A DNA stretch of 64,000 bases from Volvox africanus (taxonomy: Eukaryota; Chlorophyta; Chlorophyceae; Chlamydomonadales; Volvocaceae): the NCBI GenBank assembly GCA_030268105.1, contig BSDZ01000020.1:2062001-2126000 (forward strand), in the 5' to 3' direction. Positions 33,830-44,886 of this stretch are shown here, piece by piece (the first letter of the stretch is position 1; each line of letters opens with the position of its first letter). The position numbers and the translations under genes were made by a program. The notes beneath the pieces were generated by a model. It was not told where the DNA came from, did not search any database, and saw only the letters and a program-made list of their open reading frames with translations.

Positions 33830-35876
33830 TCTTGCCAGCGAACCGTGTAGTATTGTTCATGGGTTGAGGTCGTATCCGCCCCAATTTTCCGTTTCTTGGG
33901 AGGTTTCACCTTTGAGGGGACGATGCGTTTTGTGATTGGGCCCGCGAGTATTTCCGAGATGTCCTCTGCGTCATTGTATAGGTCATAAACTATCTGTTGT
34001 TGCCCCGTTGTGTCCTTTGCCTGTCCTTTTCCAGGCTTCCAGGGTATCCGGTCCTCCAGGATTTGATCGCGGGCAACCTTCCATCGAGGTCTCCACCATT
34101 GTGGGGTGTGGTGCTCTGGTGGCTTCGGCGTCCCTGGTAGCACTCCAGCCGGTTCGGGCGCAGGTGGGTTACCGGCGTATTTCCTGGCGGTGATGCTTGA
34201 TCCAGCCCCTGTCGCACCCGTGCCTGTGCTGGCGCGGGAGTGACGTGGCGCTACCGGCGTGCAGTCAAGTCCCTCTTCAGCGAGGTATGCCAGCACGGGG
34301 TTTGGGGTGCTGGTTTCTCCTGGCACGGGGGTCATACCGATGTTTAGTGTGCGACGGGTTTGCCGGCTTGGCCCCTGGAGGGTTTCCTAGGTTGGGTACA
34401 CTCCTGCGGGTGTCTTTTCGCAGGGCTGCCATGATGCGTCTTGCTTCTATATACGATGTGCATTGTGGGGCCGGGTCGTGGAGTTGCGCGCCGTGGATAG
34501 CTGCAGTATCCGTTCTCACGTTGCTGTTGTCACAGCGTGAATTGTTGTTGATGAAGTCCTGTTGCCGCTGATAGGCGGATCTTGCGCGTTTCCGTCCTGT
34601 GCATGCTGAATCCGCAGGGCCGCTTGGCGGCGCTAGCAGGTGGATCTTCATGTCGTCTGGCTCGGTGTGGGGATGGTGTGGTTTCTGCGTGGTCGTACAC
34701 CACACAATAGGTGTATTACAGCGTACATGCGGGTCGAGGGATGGTGCTAGTATTGGGTTGGGGAGACTTGATTTGTGCCGGAGGCCGGTGAATGGCGGGT
34801 CGCTGGGAATCTCGCGGAGGCGTCTGTCTTCCAGAGGCAGCACGGACGACCAGCAACGCGGGTCATGTGCCTTCGTGTGTGGGGCTTGGGGGCATTGGGC
34901 ACTTATCGCTAGGCTTAGTCAATTCAGGGCAATCTTGTGCCGGTGTTGCACCTTGCCCTGGGGGAAAAGCTTCTGGAGTTCGGTGGTGGTTATGAGGTGT
35001 TGTGTTGTGTTCTTGTCAATGAGCGGGTGCATGTCTAAGCCCAGCTCTGTTAAGGGGAGCAGGCACCGGAACGGCAGAGTTCCGGGCTTTGTGTCCTGCC
35101 GTGCGTTGATGACGGAGGCGGCCGTCATGAGAGTGTTTAGGGATGTGTTGTACGGCATCCCCTTGTCTGTGACCTCGCGCCAGGGTCTGTGGTCTCGCAG
35201 GGTGTACGGCATCCCCTTGTCTGTGGTCTCACGCCAGGGTCAGATGTTTTAAGGTGGTATAAAAGCTGCTCTCGCGTTTCAACATGTGCATCCTGGTGTC
35301 GGCCGCCAGACGACACTGCAGCTCAAGCATGGCTCTTGTCATGACACCTAGCCGGCCTTCATCATTTAGGAATAAGACCAGCGCGCGTACTGCCATGCGC
35401 ACGTAGATTGGTAGCAGGGACCCAACTCCCAATCCATACTGTTCCACTGGTAGCAGCACGGCACGTGTGGGGAAACTGGTGGGCAAGCCATTGCAGCATC
35501 GGGCTACACGTGGTATCATCGCGTCCAAAAGTTTGATATCGTTAGGTGTGTATGCCATGGTGGGGAAGCTGTACGACACTACCGGTTGTATACAATTCTG
35601 TATGATTCTGATACATTGGTCCGGCGATGCTAGGGAGCCCTGAAGTAGGTCACCCTTGTCCCTCACCGTCTTGCAGACATGGGACATCTGTGCACTCCAG
35701 TTGAGGGTCATCGTCACGTGTACCCCAAGGTATTTGTAGGACTCCATGGGGGGTAGGTACGGCACTGCCTGGCCGCTTACTTTGATTTTTTCCTCCAGGG
35801 CTGACTTGAGCGTGCGTGCACATGTGGGTCTGTTCAGGCCTTGGTCAGCCCAAGCTCTGTGGTGCAGGATGCCTGT
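33830..35876 (-). pseudogene. LINE copy 1: end of RT and following linker
   Basis: Reverse segment. 35765-35229 reads MPYLPPMESYKYLGVHVTMT onward through FPTRAVLLPVEQYGLG, the thumb and C-terminal part of RT. 34843-33830 is the proline-rich linker (AYQRQQDFINNN, QCTSYIEARRIMAALRKDT). By eye it is nearly identical to 38971-41210 plus 53314-53537 of copy 2. A tandem duplication of about 50 bp near 35151-35240 and small deletions break the frame. A gypsy B LTR begins at 35877. Confidence 0.83.
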
Positions 35877-36685
35877 TGTTGTAAGCCGGTTCGATCACCG
35901 TTCACACCGAAATATGCCGCAATACATTCGAGCATTATGAAGCATGATATAATCATATTAGCATTATATACTCGAGTATATCTAGCTAATCAGGCATGTC
36001 GCATTATCATCTACGACGTCGCGCTGTCGGTCAACATGTTTGACTCGAGGCTGATATTAATGCGCGAACTATCCGTTGGCATAATATCCCACGTAATAAT
36101 ACTTTGAATAGTATTACCTCATCTGTGTCATAAACCATACGTGTATGCGAGAATGCAACGATCACGATGGTTGGGTCGGCAACCGAATATCGATATTCGG
36201 ACCTTCGCATATTGCATACGTTGCATCCATTAATATCACGGATTATGCGATATTTAGAACAGTTCTATGAAAGTACTGACACTTGAGATCGGAATCCAGT
36301 GAGACTCATACTGCACATTGGTATTGCAAACGTGATAGGTGTGAGGACGGCCGCCTAGAGACCAAAGTCGGCTCGACGCTACTTTGGATTAAGTACCCAC
36401 GTACTTAACCTGATTCTCATACATACGTTTTACTCATTTATATTCGGCCTGAGCTATTCTAGCATACCATCTCCAGCCGGATGATGAACATTGCCCCCGG
36501 GGTCTGACGGCAGACTACCAATCTGTAATCAAAGACTATTGTAAGTTGGATCTTTCCTTGTTGCTGAGCCTTCCACTGTCACATTACTCGCATTGAATCG
36601 TTTGCTGTTCGTAAGCACAATGCACACGTAGCTAACACCCAGACGTGCAGATTCAGTGCATGATCAAAGAAGGAAGGATACAACA
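35877..36685 (+). repeat. Gypsy B 5' LTR (copy 2), 809 bp
   Basis: TGTTGTAAGCCGG to GGATACAACA. It is clearly diverged from the 815-bp LTRs of copy 1, so an older insertion. The primer site after it (36690 on) reads TGGTAGCGAGACGGTTCGA, differing from copy 1. Confidence 0.88.
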
Positions 36686-36710
36686 AATTTGGTAGCGAGA
36701 CGGTTCGACT

Positions 36711-37490
36711 CTGGGCGATATGTTACGAAATTTTGCGGGACGCACACCCTCTGTTTGGGATATATTCCTGACTTCGGCAGAATTTGCGCTTAACAACGCT
36801 GTTAATCGCTCAACAGGTCAAAGCCCCTCCTTTCTGAATTATGGATTCCATCCTGCGCTATCCGTGTGGTGAGAGTTGGAGGTTAATATTCCGGAGGCTA
36901 AAACCTTTGCCAAGTCGTTCCTATCCCGCATGACAGATGCGAAGGCATGTTTGGACGCGGCACAACAACGGACGACGGACTACTATAATAAATCCAAACG
37001 AGACGTAACATTTTCGGTGGGACAAATGGTATTATTGAGCACTAAGAACCTACGTTCGCTCGCCGACGGTTCCCGAAAATTATTATCTCGCTGGATTGGT
37101 CCATATCCCGTTGTTTGCATGGTAGGGAATGTACCTGTGGAGCTATCCCTACCCTCTGACATGAATATTCACCCCACATTTCATATTTCCCTCATCCGTC
37201 CTTATCGCGGCACAACGCCCGTTACAAACGACACCTATGCCCCTGCAGTAATGGACCCCGGTCCCGAGACCTGGATCGCAGGCAAGCAAAAGGTGTACGA
37301 TGTGGAATGGATACTGGATTATTGGGTTCGTCGTATAGGTCGACAGCGACGAAAGCGAAAGGTGCACGAGTATCTGGTCAAGTGGACTGGCTATTCTAGC
37401 AAGCACAACTGTGGGAGCCGACGCGTAATTTCTCGCCAGGAATGAAGCCCCTATTGGAGGAAGCTCGTCTACGTGCCACGCAGACCCAAT
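36711..37490 (+). pseudogene. pol: pol C-terminal fragment (gypsy B copy 2)
   Basis: Starts within integrase after the catalytic core ([18 protein letters not shown]) and continues through the integrase tail to the chromodomain (EYLVKWTGY). Lesions are a TGA in VW*ELEVNIP (about 36870) and a one-base deletion in the chromodomain near 37410 that ends the open frame at 37445. The front of pol, gag and most of the leader are deleted. Confidence 0.88.
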
Positions 37491-37551
37491 GATCTCTGCA
37501 GTCGATGCTGTTCCATGCAGCGAGGACGCTGCATACGGGAGGGGGGATAGT

Positions 37552-38970
37552 TGTTGTATGCCGGTTCGATCACCGTTCACACCGAAATAGGCCGCAATAC
37601 ATTTGAGCATTATGAAGCATGATATAATCATATTAGCATGATATACTGGAGTATATCTAGCTAATCAGGTATGTCGCATTATCATCTACGACATCGCGCT
37701 GTCGGTCAACATGTTTGACTCGAGGCTGATATTATTATTATTACATTACTCCGGCCGAAGCCTGGCATGATTTAAGGGGGAGACGGCACTGAGGGGGTAC
37801 ACTTCACGGACTCCCTATACTCCATATCTCCACCGCTATCCCGGTTGATCGTCCATCCTTCTTCGATCAACGTTGAACCATTATCGCTGGCCACACGCCA
37901 CACTCACGCTGTGGGACACGACCCGTTCTTGCATCTTGCCAGAGTCAGGTGCTCCTGTATATACACCAGGCCTCCTGAAATCTGCACCGCCCATGTCACG
38001 CACTACCACATGGCACCCTGTGCTTGTGGCACCCTTTGTCCTGGCGGAGGGTACTAAGCCCCCTACGACCCACTTCAGCCGCTTGGGAATTCTGCACCCC
38101 TCGTCTTAGTCTCGTGCGAGGTTCGGCTTAGCCATGCTTTCTTAGTAGCCTCCGATCAATTTCTTGTCCAGCTTCAGATTGCCCTTGTTTGTCCAATGTC
38201 TCCTCATCCACGGCTCCTAGCCTTTTGGTGATGGGCTTGCCACCACATACCCACAGGTTGCTGTAAGCCTCGAGCCACCCATGGTGACAGTGATGGGATT
38301 CGAATCCATACCTCCTGACAGGATCGAGGCTGATAATTAGTGCGCGACCTAACTATTCGCATAATTTCTCACGTAATAATACTTTAAATATTATTACCTC
38401 ATCTGTGTCATAAATCATACGCGTATGCGAGAATGCGACGATCACGATGGTTGGGTCGGCAACCGAATATCGATATTCGGACCTTCGCATATTGCATGCG
38501 TTGCATCCATTAATATCACGGATTACGCGATATTCAGAACAGTGCTACGAAGGTACTCACACTTGAGATCGGAATCCAGTGAGACCTGTACTGCACATCG
38601 GTATCGCGACGTGATAGGTGCGAGGACGGCCACCTAGAGACCGAAGTCGGCTCGATGCTACTTGGGATCAAGTACTCGTGTACTTAACTCTATCTAATTC
38701 GCATACATGCGTTATACTCATATATATTCGGCCTGAGCTATTCTAGCATATCATCTTCAGCCGTCTGATGAATATTGCCCGCAGGGTCTGACGGCTGACT
38801 ACCAATATGTAATCGAAGACTATTGTAAGTTGGATCTTTCCTTGTTGTTGAGTCTTCCGCTGTCACTTATTCGCACTGGATTGCCTTGCTGTTTGCAAGC
38901 ACGGTGCGCACTTAGCTAACAATCCAGACGTGCAGATTTCAGTGCATGATTGAAGAAGGAAGGATACAAC
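37552..38970 (+). repeat. Gypsy B 3' LTR (copy 2) split by a 592-bp insert
   Basis: LTR sequence TGTTGTATGCCGG to GGATACAACA, interrupted at 37732-38323. The interrupted LTR text is continuous in the partner LTR near 36040. Confidence 0.88.
37732..38323 (-). mobile_element. SINE-like insert with LINE-type 3' tail
   Basis: 592-bp insert flanked by a 12-bp duplication TCGAGGCTGATA (37720-37731, 38324-38335), typical of target-primed insertion. On the minus strand it ends CCAGGCTTCGGCCGGAG and then ATAATAATAA, closely like the LINE 3' end at 10138-10190. Its 5' end has GGATTCGAATCC about 14 bases in, a near-consensus pol III B-box, with no A-box before it. No protein frame is seen. It is either a 5'-truncated tRNA-derived SINE that borrowed the LINE tail, or a 5'-truncated relative of the LINE. 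Confidence 0.6.
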
Positions 38971-41210
38971 AGTATAGCTGCGTGTGGGGACCGATCCGGC
39001 TGTGCGGGACAATGAGTAGTGTGGCGGTGGGCAATGCGGATGTCATTGTGTGTGACGCGCCTGCGATTGCCCACACTACCGCCTTTTTGACGCTGGTGGG
39101 GTCAGGATTCGGGTGTGCTATCGAGAGGCCTGTAATGACTGAGAGAATGCATCTTTGTTCGCCCCGAAGAGTTGGTCTTCTGCATGAGGCTGAAGTAGTA
39201 TTGCACCTCTTCGCCGCAGTTAAGCGGGGATGAAAACCTTTCGACAACTTGGCCGGCGTCTAGGGCGTGCAGGGCGTCAACCAACGTGCGGCGCAGTTCT
39301 CTGCTCATGGTCACCTGCGACCGTGGGGGATCTTTCGACTCTCGCCCGTTGGGATCCTTTCCGTACCGCAGAAGATACTGGCATATGCGCCAACGATAGA
39401 CATCGGGGTAATAGTGTCTTGCCAGCGAACCGTGTAGTATTGTTCATGGGTTGAGGTCGTATCCGCCCCAATTTTCCGTTTCTTGGGAGGTTTCACCTTT
39501 GAGGGGACGATGCGTTTTGTGATTGGGCCCGCGAGTATTTCCGAGATGTCCTCTGCGTCATTGTATAGGTCATAAACTATCTGTTGTTGCCCCGTTGTGT
39601 CCTTTGCCTGTCCTTTTCCAGGCTTCCAGGGTATCCGGTCCTCCAGGATTTGATCGCGGGCAACCTTCCATCGAGGTCTCCACCATTGTGGGGTGAGGTG
39701 CTCTGGTGGCTTCGGCGTCCCTGGTAGCACTCCAGCCGGTTCGGGCGCAGGTGGGTTACCGGCGTATTTCCTGGCGGTGATGCTCGATCCAGCCCCTGTC
39801 GCACCCGTGCCTGTGCTGGCGCGGGAGTGACGTGGCGCTACCGGCGTCCAGTCAAGTCCCTCTTCAGCGAGGTATGCCAGCACGGGGTTTGGGGTGCTGG
39901 TTTCTCCTGGCACGGGGGTCATACCGATGTTTAGTGTGCGACAGGTTTGCAGGCTTGGCCCCTGGACGATAGGCCCGGGAGGGTTTCCTAGGTTGGGTAC
40001 ACTCCTGCGGGTGTCTTTTCGCAGGGCTGCCATGGCGCGTCTCACTTCTATATACGATGTGCATTGTGGGGCCGGGTCGTGGAGTTGCGCGCCGTGGATA
40101 GCTGCAGTATCCGTTCTCACGTTGCTGTTGTCACAACGTGTATTGTTGTTGATGAAGTCCTGTTGCCGCTGATAGGCGGATCTTGCGCGTTTCCGTCCTG
40201 TGCATGCTGAATCCGCAGGGCCGCTTGGCGGCGCTAGCAGGTGGATCTTCATGTCGTCTGGCTCGGTGTGGGGATGGTGTGGTTTCTGCGTGGTCGTACA
40301 CCACACAATAGGTGTATTACAGCGTACATGCGGGTCGAGGGATGGTGCTAGTATTGGGTTGGGGAGACTTGATTTGTGCCGGAGGCCGGTGAATGGCGGG
40401 TCGCTGGGAATCTCGCGGAGGCGTCTGTCTTCCAGAGGCAGCACGGACGACCAGCAACGCGGGTCATGTGCCTTCGTGTGTGGGGCTTGGGGGCATTGGG
40501 CACTTATCGCTAGGCTTAGTCAATTCAGGGCAATCTTGTGCCGGTGTTGCACCTTGCCCTGGGGGAAAAGCTTCTGGAGTTCGGTGGTGGTTATGAGGTG
40601 TTGTGTTGTGTTCTTGCCAATGAGCGGGTGCATGTCTAAGCCCAGCTCTGTTAAGGGGAGCAGGCACCGGAACGGCAGAGTTCCGGGCTTTGTGTCCTGC
40701 CGTGCGTTGATGACGGAGGCGGCCGTCATGAGAGTGTTTAGGGATGTGTTGTACGGCATCCCCTTGTCTGTGACCGTGATGCCGTGGTCTCACGCCAGGG
40801 TCAGATGTTTTAAGGTGGTATAAAAACTGCTCTCGCGTTTCAACATGTGCATCCTGGTGTCGGCCGCCAGACGACACTGCAGCGCAAGCATGGCTCTTGT
40901 CATGACACCTAGCCGGCCTTCATCATTTAGGAATAAGACCAGCGCGCGTACTGCCATGCGCACGTAGATTGGTAGCAGGGACCCAACTCCCAATCCATAC
41001 TGTTCCACTGGTAGCAGCACGGCACGTGTGGGGAAACTGGTGGGCAAGCCATTGCAGCATCGGGCTACACGTGGTATCATCGCGTCCAAAAGTTTGATAT
41101 CGTTAGGTGTGTATGCCATGGTGGGGAAGCTGTACGACACTACCGGTTGTATACAATTCTGTATGATTCTGATACATTGGTCCGGCGATGCTAGGGAGCC
41201 CTGAAGTAGG
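38971..41210 (-). pseudogene. LINE copy 2: end of RT and linker
   Basis: Continues the RT from 53314 after the CACTA insert. 41140-40790 reads MSYSFPTMAYTPNDIKLLDA onward. The linker follows in several frames to 39311, including QCTSYIEVRRAMAALRKDT and a long Pro/Thr/Lys-rich stretch. Near 39375 a deletion joins GAYAS directly to text found at 24740 in copy 1, losing about 0.57 kb. The function of the linker is unknown; its proline richness suggests a flexible region. Confidence 0.8.
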
Positions 41211-41620
41211 CACTATAACAACAGATTCGTGCGTTAGGCTCGCGTTAGGCTGCGTTAGGGCGCGTATGTATGCGTAAGGCTGCGTTTTGTGCGTTAGAGG
41301 TTGTGTTAGCCTAACGCGAGCCTAACACAAAGAAATAGAAAACTTGACAGAACGTCTGTTATAGTGCGTCGTTTTCAAGTTCGTTTAAATGAAAACAATA
41401 TTTATAATGATTATAAAAGTTCCCTGTAATTTTTATTACGTTTCTTGGTGCTCGAAAATCGGGGGCTTGCGTATGTTCTAACGCGAGCCTAACGCAAACC
41501 TAACACACGCGATCGCAAACCTAACGCACGTGTTAACTTTACGCAAACAGCTTGCGTATATCTTGCGTACAGTGCGTTACAATACGCACGTAACGCACTG
41601 TAACGCAGTTTACGCAAAGT
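41211..41620. repeat. CACTA left terminal repeat and subterminal GCGTTAGG array
   Basis: Starts with the TIR, then about eleven copies of GCGTTA or its complement TAACGC, often GCGTTAGG, plus many GCGTA variants in both orientations. In CACTA elements such subterminal motifs are bound by the element-encoded protein. Confidence 0.8.
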
Positions 41621-42106
41621 TTATGTAGATAGTGCATAATAATGTTTGGAGCACCGGTTCGCCGGATTTATTTAGTTTGCTTACTTGCTCTTATTGTGCA
41701 GTAGTCTCGAGACTTTGTGCATAAAATATCTTCAAAGTTAATTTTAATTTAGGATAGCGCTATGAATACTAGTCGTTGTACAAGAGATTGCTCTGGTGAA
41801 CGCTTGTTAACATCGCTAAATCGCTACCATTACACGAATTTAGAACCTGTACATGTGGCTTACTTTAAAACATAGAACTCTGAAGTGCCACACATGGCTG
41901 TTCAGGGCTACCTTTCTAATTATGGAAGGCTTTCTAATTATTGAGCAGCAAGCTGCCGGAGTTAGCAAGTCTGGGTAAGGACTGAGGAAATTTGGCAACA
42001 GCAAACCTTACACAGTAGCCAGGCAACAATGTTTCCAGATGGAGACCCAAACAAAGTCACCAAGAGCCACAGTTACACATCGAGCAGGCCCCAAAAATTA
42101 GATAGC
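41621..42106. other. Non-coding stretch of the CACTA element
   Basis: No convincing gene. It has some hairpin potential (for example around 41855-41895 and 41945-41956) and may belong to the structured region that follows. Confidence 0.4.
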
Positions 42107-42498
42107 CTTGTCCGGCAAGCATCATAGTGTTGTATCACCCCAAACTAGTGGTAGTGATAACTACCGGTTGATAGGAAGAGCAGAGCATAGGTACTCTGAG
42201 CTCAGTACGGAAAGCCTCCATAAAGAGCCGTAATCTCTAAGGAAGAGAAAACGTGGATATGTATTAAGGAAATACATATGATCAACCAGTGAAACCGAAC
42301 TCAACTGAGTCTACCAGTGACCGTGTCACAGTTGCACTAGGGCATGCAACCCTTAGCCTCTATATTAGCACATAGAGGGTGTAGCCATTGGCTACTTACT
42401 TAGCAAGGAGCTAAGGCCAGTACCGTAATACAACACATAGCAGCTTGGCGTATGTGTGAAAATTGACCATGAAAACGAGCATGTGTGAGAGGTACTCT
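42107..42498. ncRNA. Array of perfect hairpins, possible structured RNA
   Basis: At least eleven short perfect inverted repeats follow one another in about 390 bp with little between them: 42107-42119, 42150-42165 (6 bp), 42191-42208, 42234-42248 (5 bp), 42257-42279 (9 bp), 42299-42310, 42317-42329 (5 bp), 42331-42350 (6 bp), 42357-42378 (7 bp), 42381-42395 (6 bp), 42399-42415 (6 bp), 42433-42457 (7 bp), 42488-42498. Three of them, with unrelated stems, have the identical loop AAGGA (42234, 42257, 42399). It does not match motifs of group I or II introns, RNase P or hammerheads that I could check by eye. Strand is undetermined. Confidence 0.45.
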
Positions 42499-43401
42499 AT
42501 GACCCCAATGCTTCCCCAATCCAGACATATTGCAATGCAGAATAGTTCAAACGCTGCACGGGAATGAATAGTTCAACGGATTCACGCCACAATTTTCAGC
42601 ACGGTCATTATTTTGTCATTGCATCAAAAACGTCATGCACATTCCTAACCAGAATTGTTTCATGGCTCCAGAAACTCCAAGCACGTGCCTAAGCCGATGA
42701 CGGCGCTGTACTGAGGGCTGCCCAGAACCCTTGCCTTCCATCCCATCCCGCTGGCCCTGGCTCCCAAGACGGGGCACATAGACGGGGCATCTCAAGTACA
42801 AACGTTGCAATGGTGATTCTAAACATCCTCGTCACAATTCTCATTGCTACTAAAACCAGGAAGAGCCAAGCTTTGAGCCAAGCGGCTGCTGCCTTGGTCG
42901 ATGCCATCTAGCAGATCCGATGCAATGTTGCCTTCTAGTGGCTCCCTTCCAGGCATGACACACTGAAAATGTTCCTGACTTTCAGGGGAAAAGTGTTTTC
43001 GGGATGTAAAGAGTTTCATACGGGACTTTCCATCATAAGCAGAAGGCGGCTCCATTCGTTACTGAAGCAATTATTATTTCTTTACAAATATATGATAAGC
43101 TGTTGATGCTGCAGAAATTATACGTATGCTGCCTGCGCAAGCAAGGTTGTCCAATAGAACTGCTACCGTATGACATGGACGACCTGACGACTGTGTACAA
43201 TGGGTGGCATTAAATGTACATATAAAGGATGTTGTAAAGCAGGGTTACGAAACATTGTTGCTTACATGGGATTGATTGGCAGCCGCACAACCCAGGACGG
43301 AGTACGGAAGCACTACTCTTCGCTTTTAAGTAGTATGTATGCATAAGATTTGTATTTTACTTTAACTAGTAAAAGAATAAATTTTTTTCCTGCGTTTATT
43401 T
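42499..43401 (-). other. CACTA interior with one hypothetical minus-strand ORF
   Basis: No recognised gene. The minus strand has a 78-codon frame at 43055-42819 starting ATG (MEPPSAYDGKSRMKLFTSRK) and ending NENCDEDV, with ordinary amino-acid composition. It resembles nothing I recognise and could be an exon or chance. Confidence 0.2.
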
Positions 43402-44791
43402 TTGTCGTCTACAAAATACTTTATTGCCACCAACCCGCATAAAAACGGCCGAAATGACGTGCCATTAGGAACTCATAATGGGCGCCCTAGCAAAGGCCAA
43501 AAGCAGCCCGCGCATTGTGAAGATGCATCCATGATGGTGCTGGCTGCCAACGCAGCTAGCATACATCAGAAGGAGAAGGAGGTCAAGGCCGCTAGACGCT
43601 GACAGGTTAGTGCAAATACTAGTAGTACGGAGAGTGGATGATGGGGTGTGCAAATTACCAGGCGCGCTTAGCAAAATTATTGCTGGATGGGTGATGTACA
43701 TTACGGATCTCATATACAGGGATGTACAGATCATTAATGTCCTTTAACCTGTTTTCTCCTTTCTGTCTTAGGGTTTTAGGGTTTTAATTGTTCCTATTCT
43801 CCCCAAACGTACTTCCTTTTTATGTAGGCAAAGAGTTCACAGCCCTCTACGACAAGGAACTCCAGCAGGAAAGCTAGGAACTCAAGCAAGGCGGCAGCAA
43901 AAAAGGTACAGCCCATTCATCCTGTCTTCCTGTTTTATTGAGCTGTAATTTCATGTTTCCTTATATTCTTTTCATTTGCTGTGTGCTTTGTCGTTTGATG
44001 TGCCATATGTCGATTTATTTTTCTCTTTTTTGATAGAAATTGTAAGCTTGTAATTTCTCAAATCATATATGTATGCTAACGTCGGCCCTTGAAGGTAACG
44101 AACGATGACGATGTGCGGCCATCCACGAAAGTGAGGCGACCAAGCACGGGCACCAAAAGAAAGGTACGAAATATTGAGGTCAGACATTACTTACTTTTTA
44201 ATATAACCTTTTTATTACTACCAAGTCCCTTCACGTATTTTGGACCAGCAGGTGCCGTTGGAAGACAAGTCTACGGATGACGATGACAGTTACGACCACC
44301 AGGGACAGAAGGTAATTTCCTTAGTTCAGCTTATCATCTAAATTTCCTTCATGTTTGAATGTATAATTATAATATGTGTTGTTTCGACTGATAAAGGTCA
44401 AGAGTGTTTCGGAAGGTGTGCGATGTACACGGGCACTACATCAATGTGGGAGCTCAGGGAGTTAGCAGAAACAGGTAACAAAGTGTCCAAGTACATAGTA
44501 CAGCAAATGAAAGACTATGCTTTTAGAATGATTAGTGGTACTTAAAAGCACTGCCCACCCTAGACATGATTAAGATTATTGTAACCGGAAGTGATAATTG
44601 CTGAGTGGTGACAGCTTAATTTACATTTATACATATGCATGTAAATAAGTATAATTTTCCTTTTCTAAACTTTTCAGGAGTTGCTTGAGGAGGAGGTGAG
44701 CGAGGATGAGAAGATTGAGGACGAGCAGGATGATGCCACCAGTGCATGAGAGGACGACGACAACGACGATAGTGAAATAGAAGACTATTAG
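43402..44791 (+). pseudogene. 3' exons of a spliced gene inside the CACTA element
   Basis: Five exon-like segments, nearly all bounded by AG and GT and all in phase 0: 43402(or earlier)-43605, 43828-43905, 44095-44163, 44252-44311 and 44678-44791. They read in turn: NGRPSKGQKQPAHCEDAS and a Lys-rich helix; AKSSQPSTTRNSSRKARNSS; VTNDDDVRPSTKVRRPSTGT; VPLEDKSTDDDDSYDHQGQK; and an acidic tail (ELLEEEVSEDEKIEDEQDD). The product would be a basic region with nuclear-localisation character and an acidic C-terminus, as in chromatin or DNA-binding proteins. Premature TGA codons at 43600-43602 and 44747-44749 suggest decay. An extra frame at 44397-44545 (MYTGTTSMWELRELAETGNK) could be another exon. The 5' exons were not found. 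It may be the transposon's own gene or a captured host gene. Confidence 0.4.
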
Positions 44792-44886
44792 ATAGAACTA
44801 ACATCTAACATGTTTGTTTCTAAGCTTATATTAGAGCGGGCTGCTAAATGTGCGGTGGCAGATGAAGTTAGGATGTATGTACCTAA

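Larger units (their letters stand above)
10138..35876 (-). mobile_element. LINE copy 1 (Dualen-like), 3' half, split by three insertions
   Basis: Reverse-strand non-LTR retrotransposon in five pieces: 33830-35876, 23437-25354, 18587-18710 and 10138-11135, separated by gypsy A, copia and gypsy B elements whose target duplications prove continuity. It begins within the RT region, where a deleted gypsy B element cuts it at 35876, and ends in an ATT-repeat tail at 10138. The pieces encode the end of RT, a long linker, RNase H, a Cys/His zinc finger and a PD-(D/E)XK-like nuclease. Each junction reads smoothly into the next when the inserts are ignored. An imperfect tandem duplication of about 50 bp lies near 35151-35240. 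Confidence 0.85.
35877..38970 (+). mobile_element. Gypsy B copy 2, internally deleted, carrying an insert
   Basis: Forward element reduced to 5' LTR (35877-36685), a primer site, about 780 bp of pol end and a 3' LTR (37552-38970) enlarged by an inserted SINE-like unit. No target duplication: the left flank is LINE text from the RT region and the right flank (GTATAGCTGCG) is LINE text from the RT/RNase H linker, which are not neighbours in the LINE. That implies recombination between two separate insertions. Confidence 0.88.

Noticed and set aside
33936..35252. Long plus-strand frames opposite the LINE (for example 34599-35252, 40200-40823)
   Set aside because: They mirror the minus-strand LINE coding sequence in each copy and show no domain; shadows of the real gene.
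41211..41620. Short tandem repeats that could be read as a CRISPR array or satellite
   Set aside because: Motifs are in both orientations with irregular spacing and flank TIRs, as expected for CACTA subterminal repeats; the context is eukaryotic.
41971..41990. CTGAGGA followed by A-rich text, recalling a hammerhead ribozyme core
   Set aside because: No GAAA partner or closing stems at the required spacing.
43768..43790. Telomere-like TTAGGGTTTTAGGG in an intron of the CACTA gene, and a similar tract near 1109
   Set aside because: Only one or two units; too short for an interstitial telomere or to identify the host.
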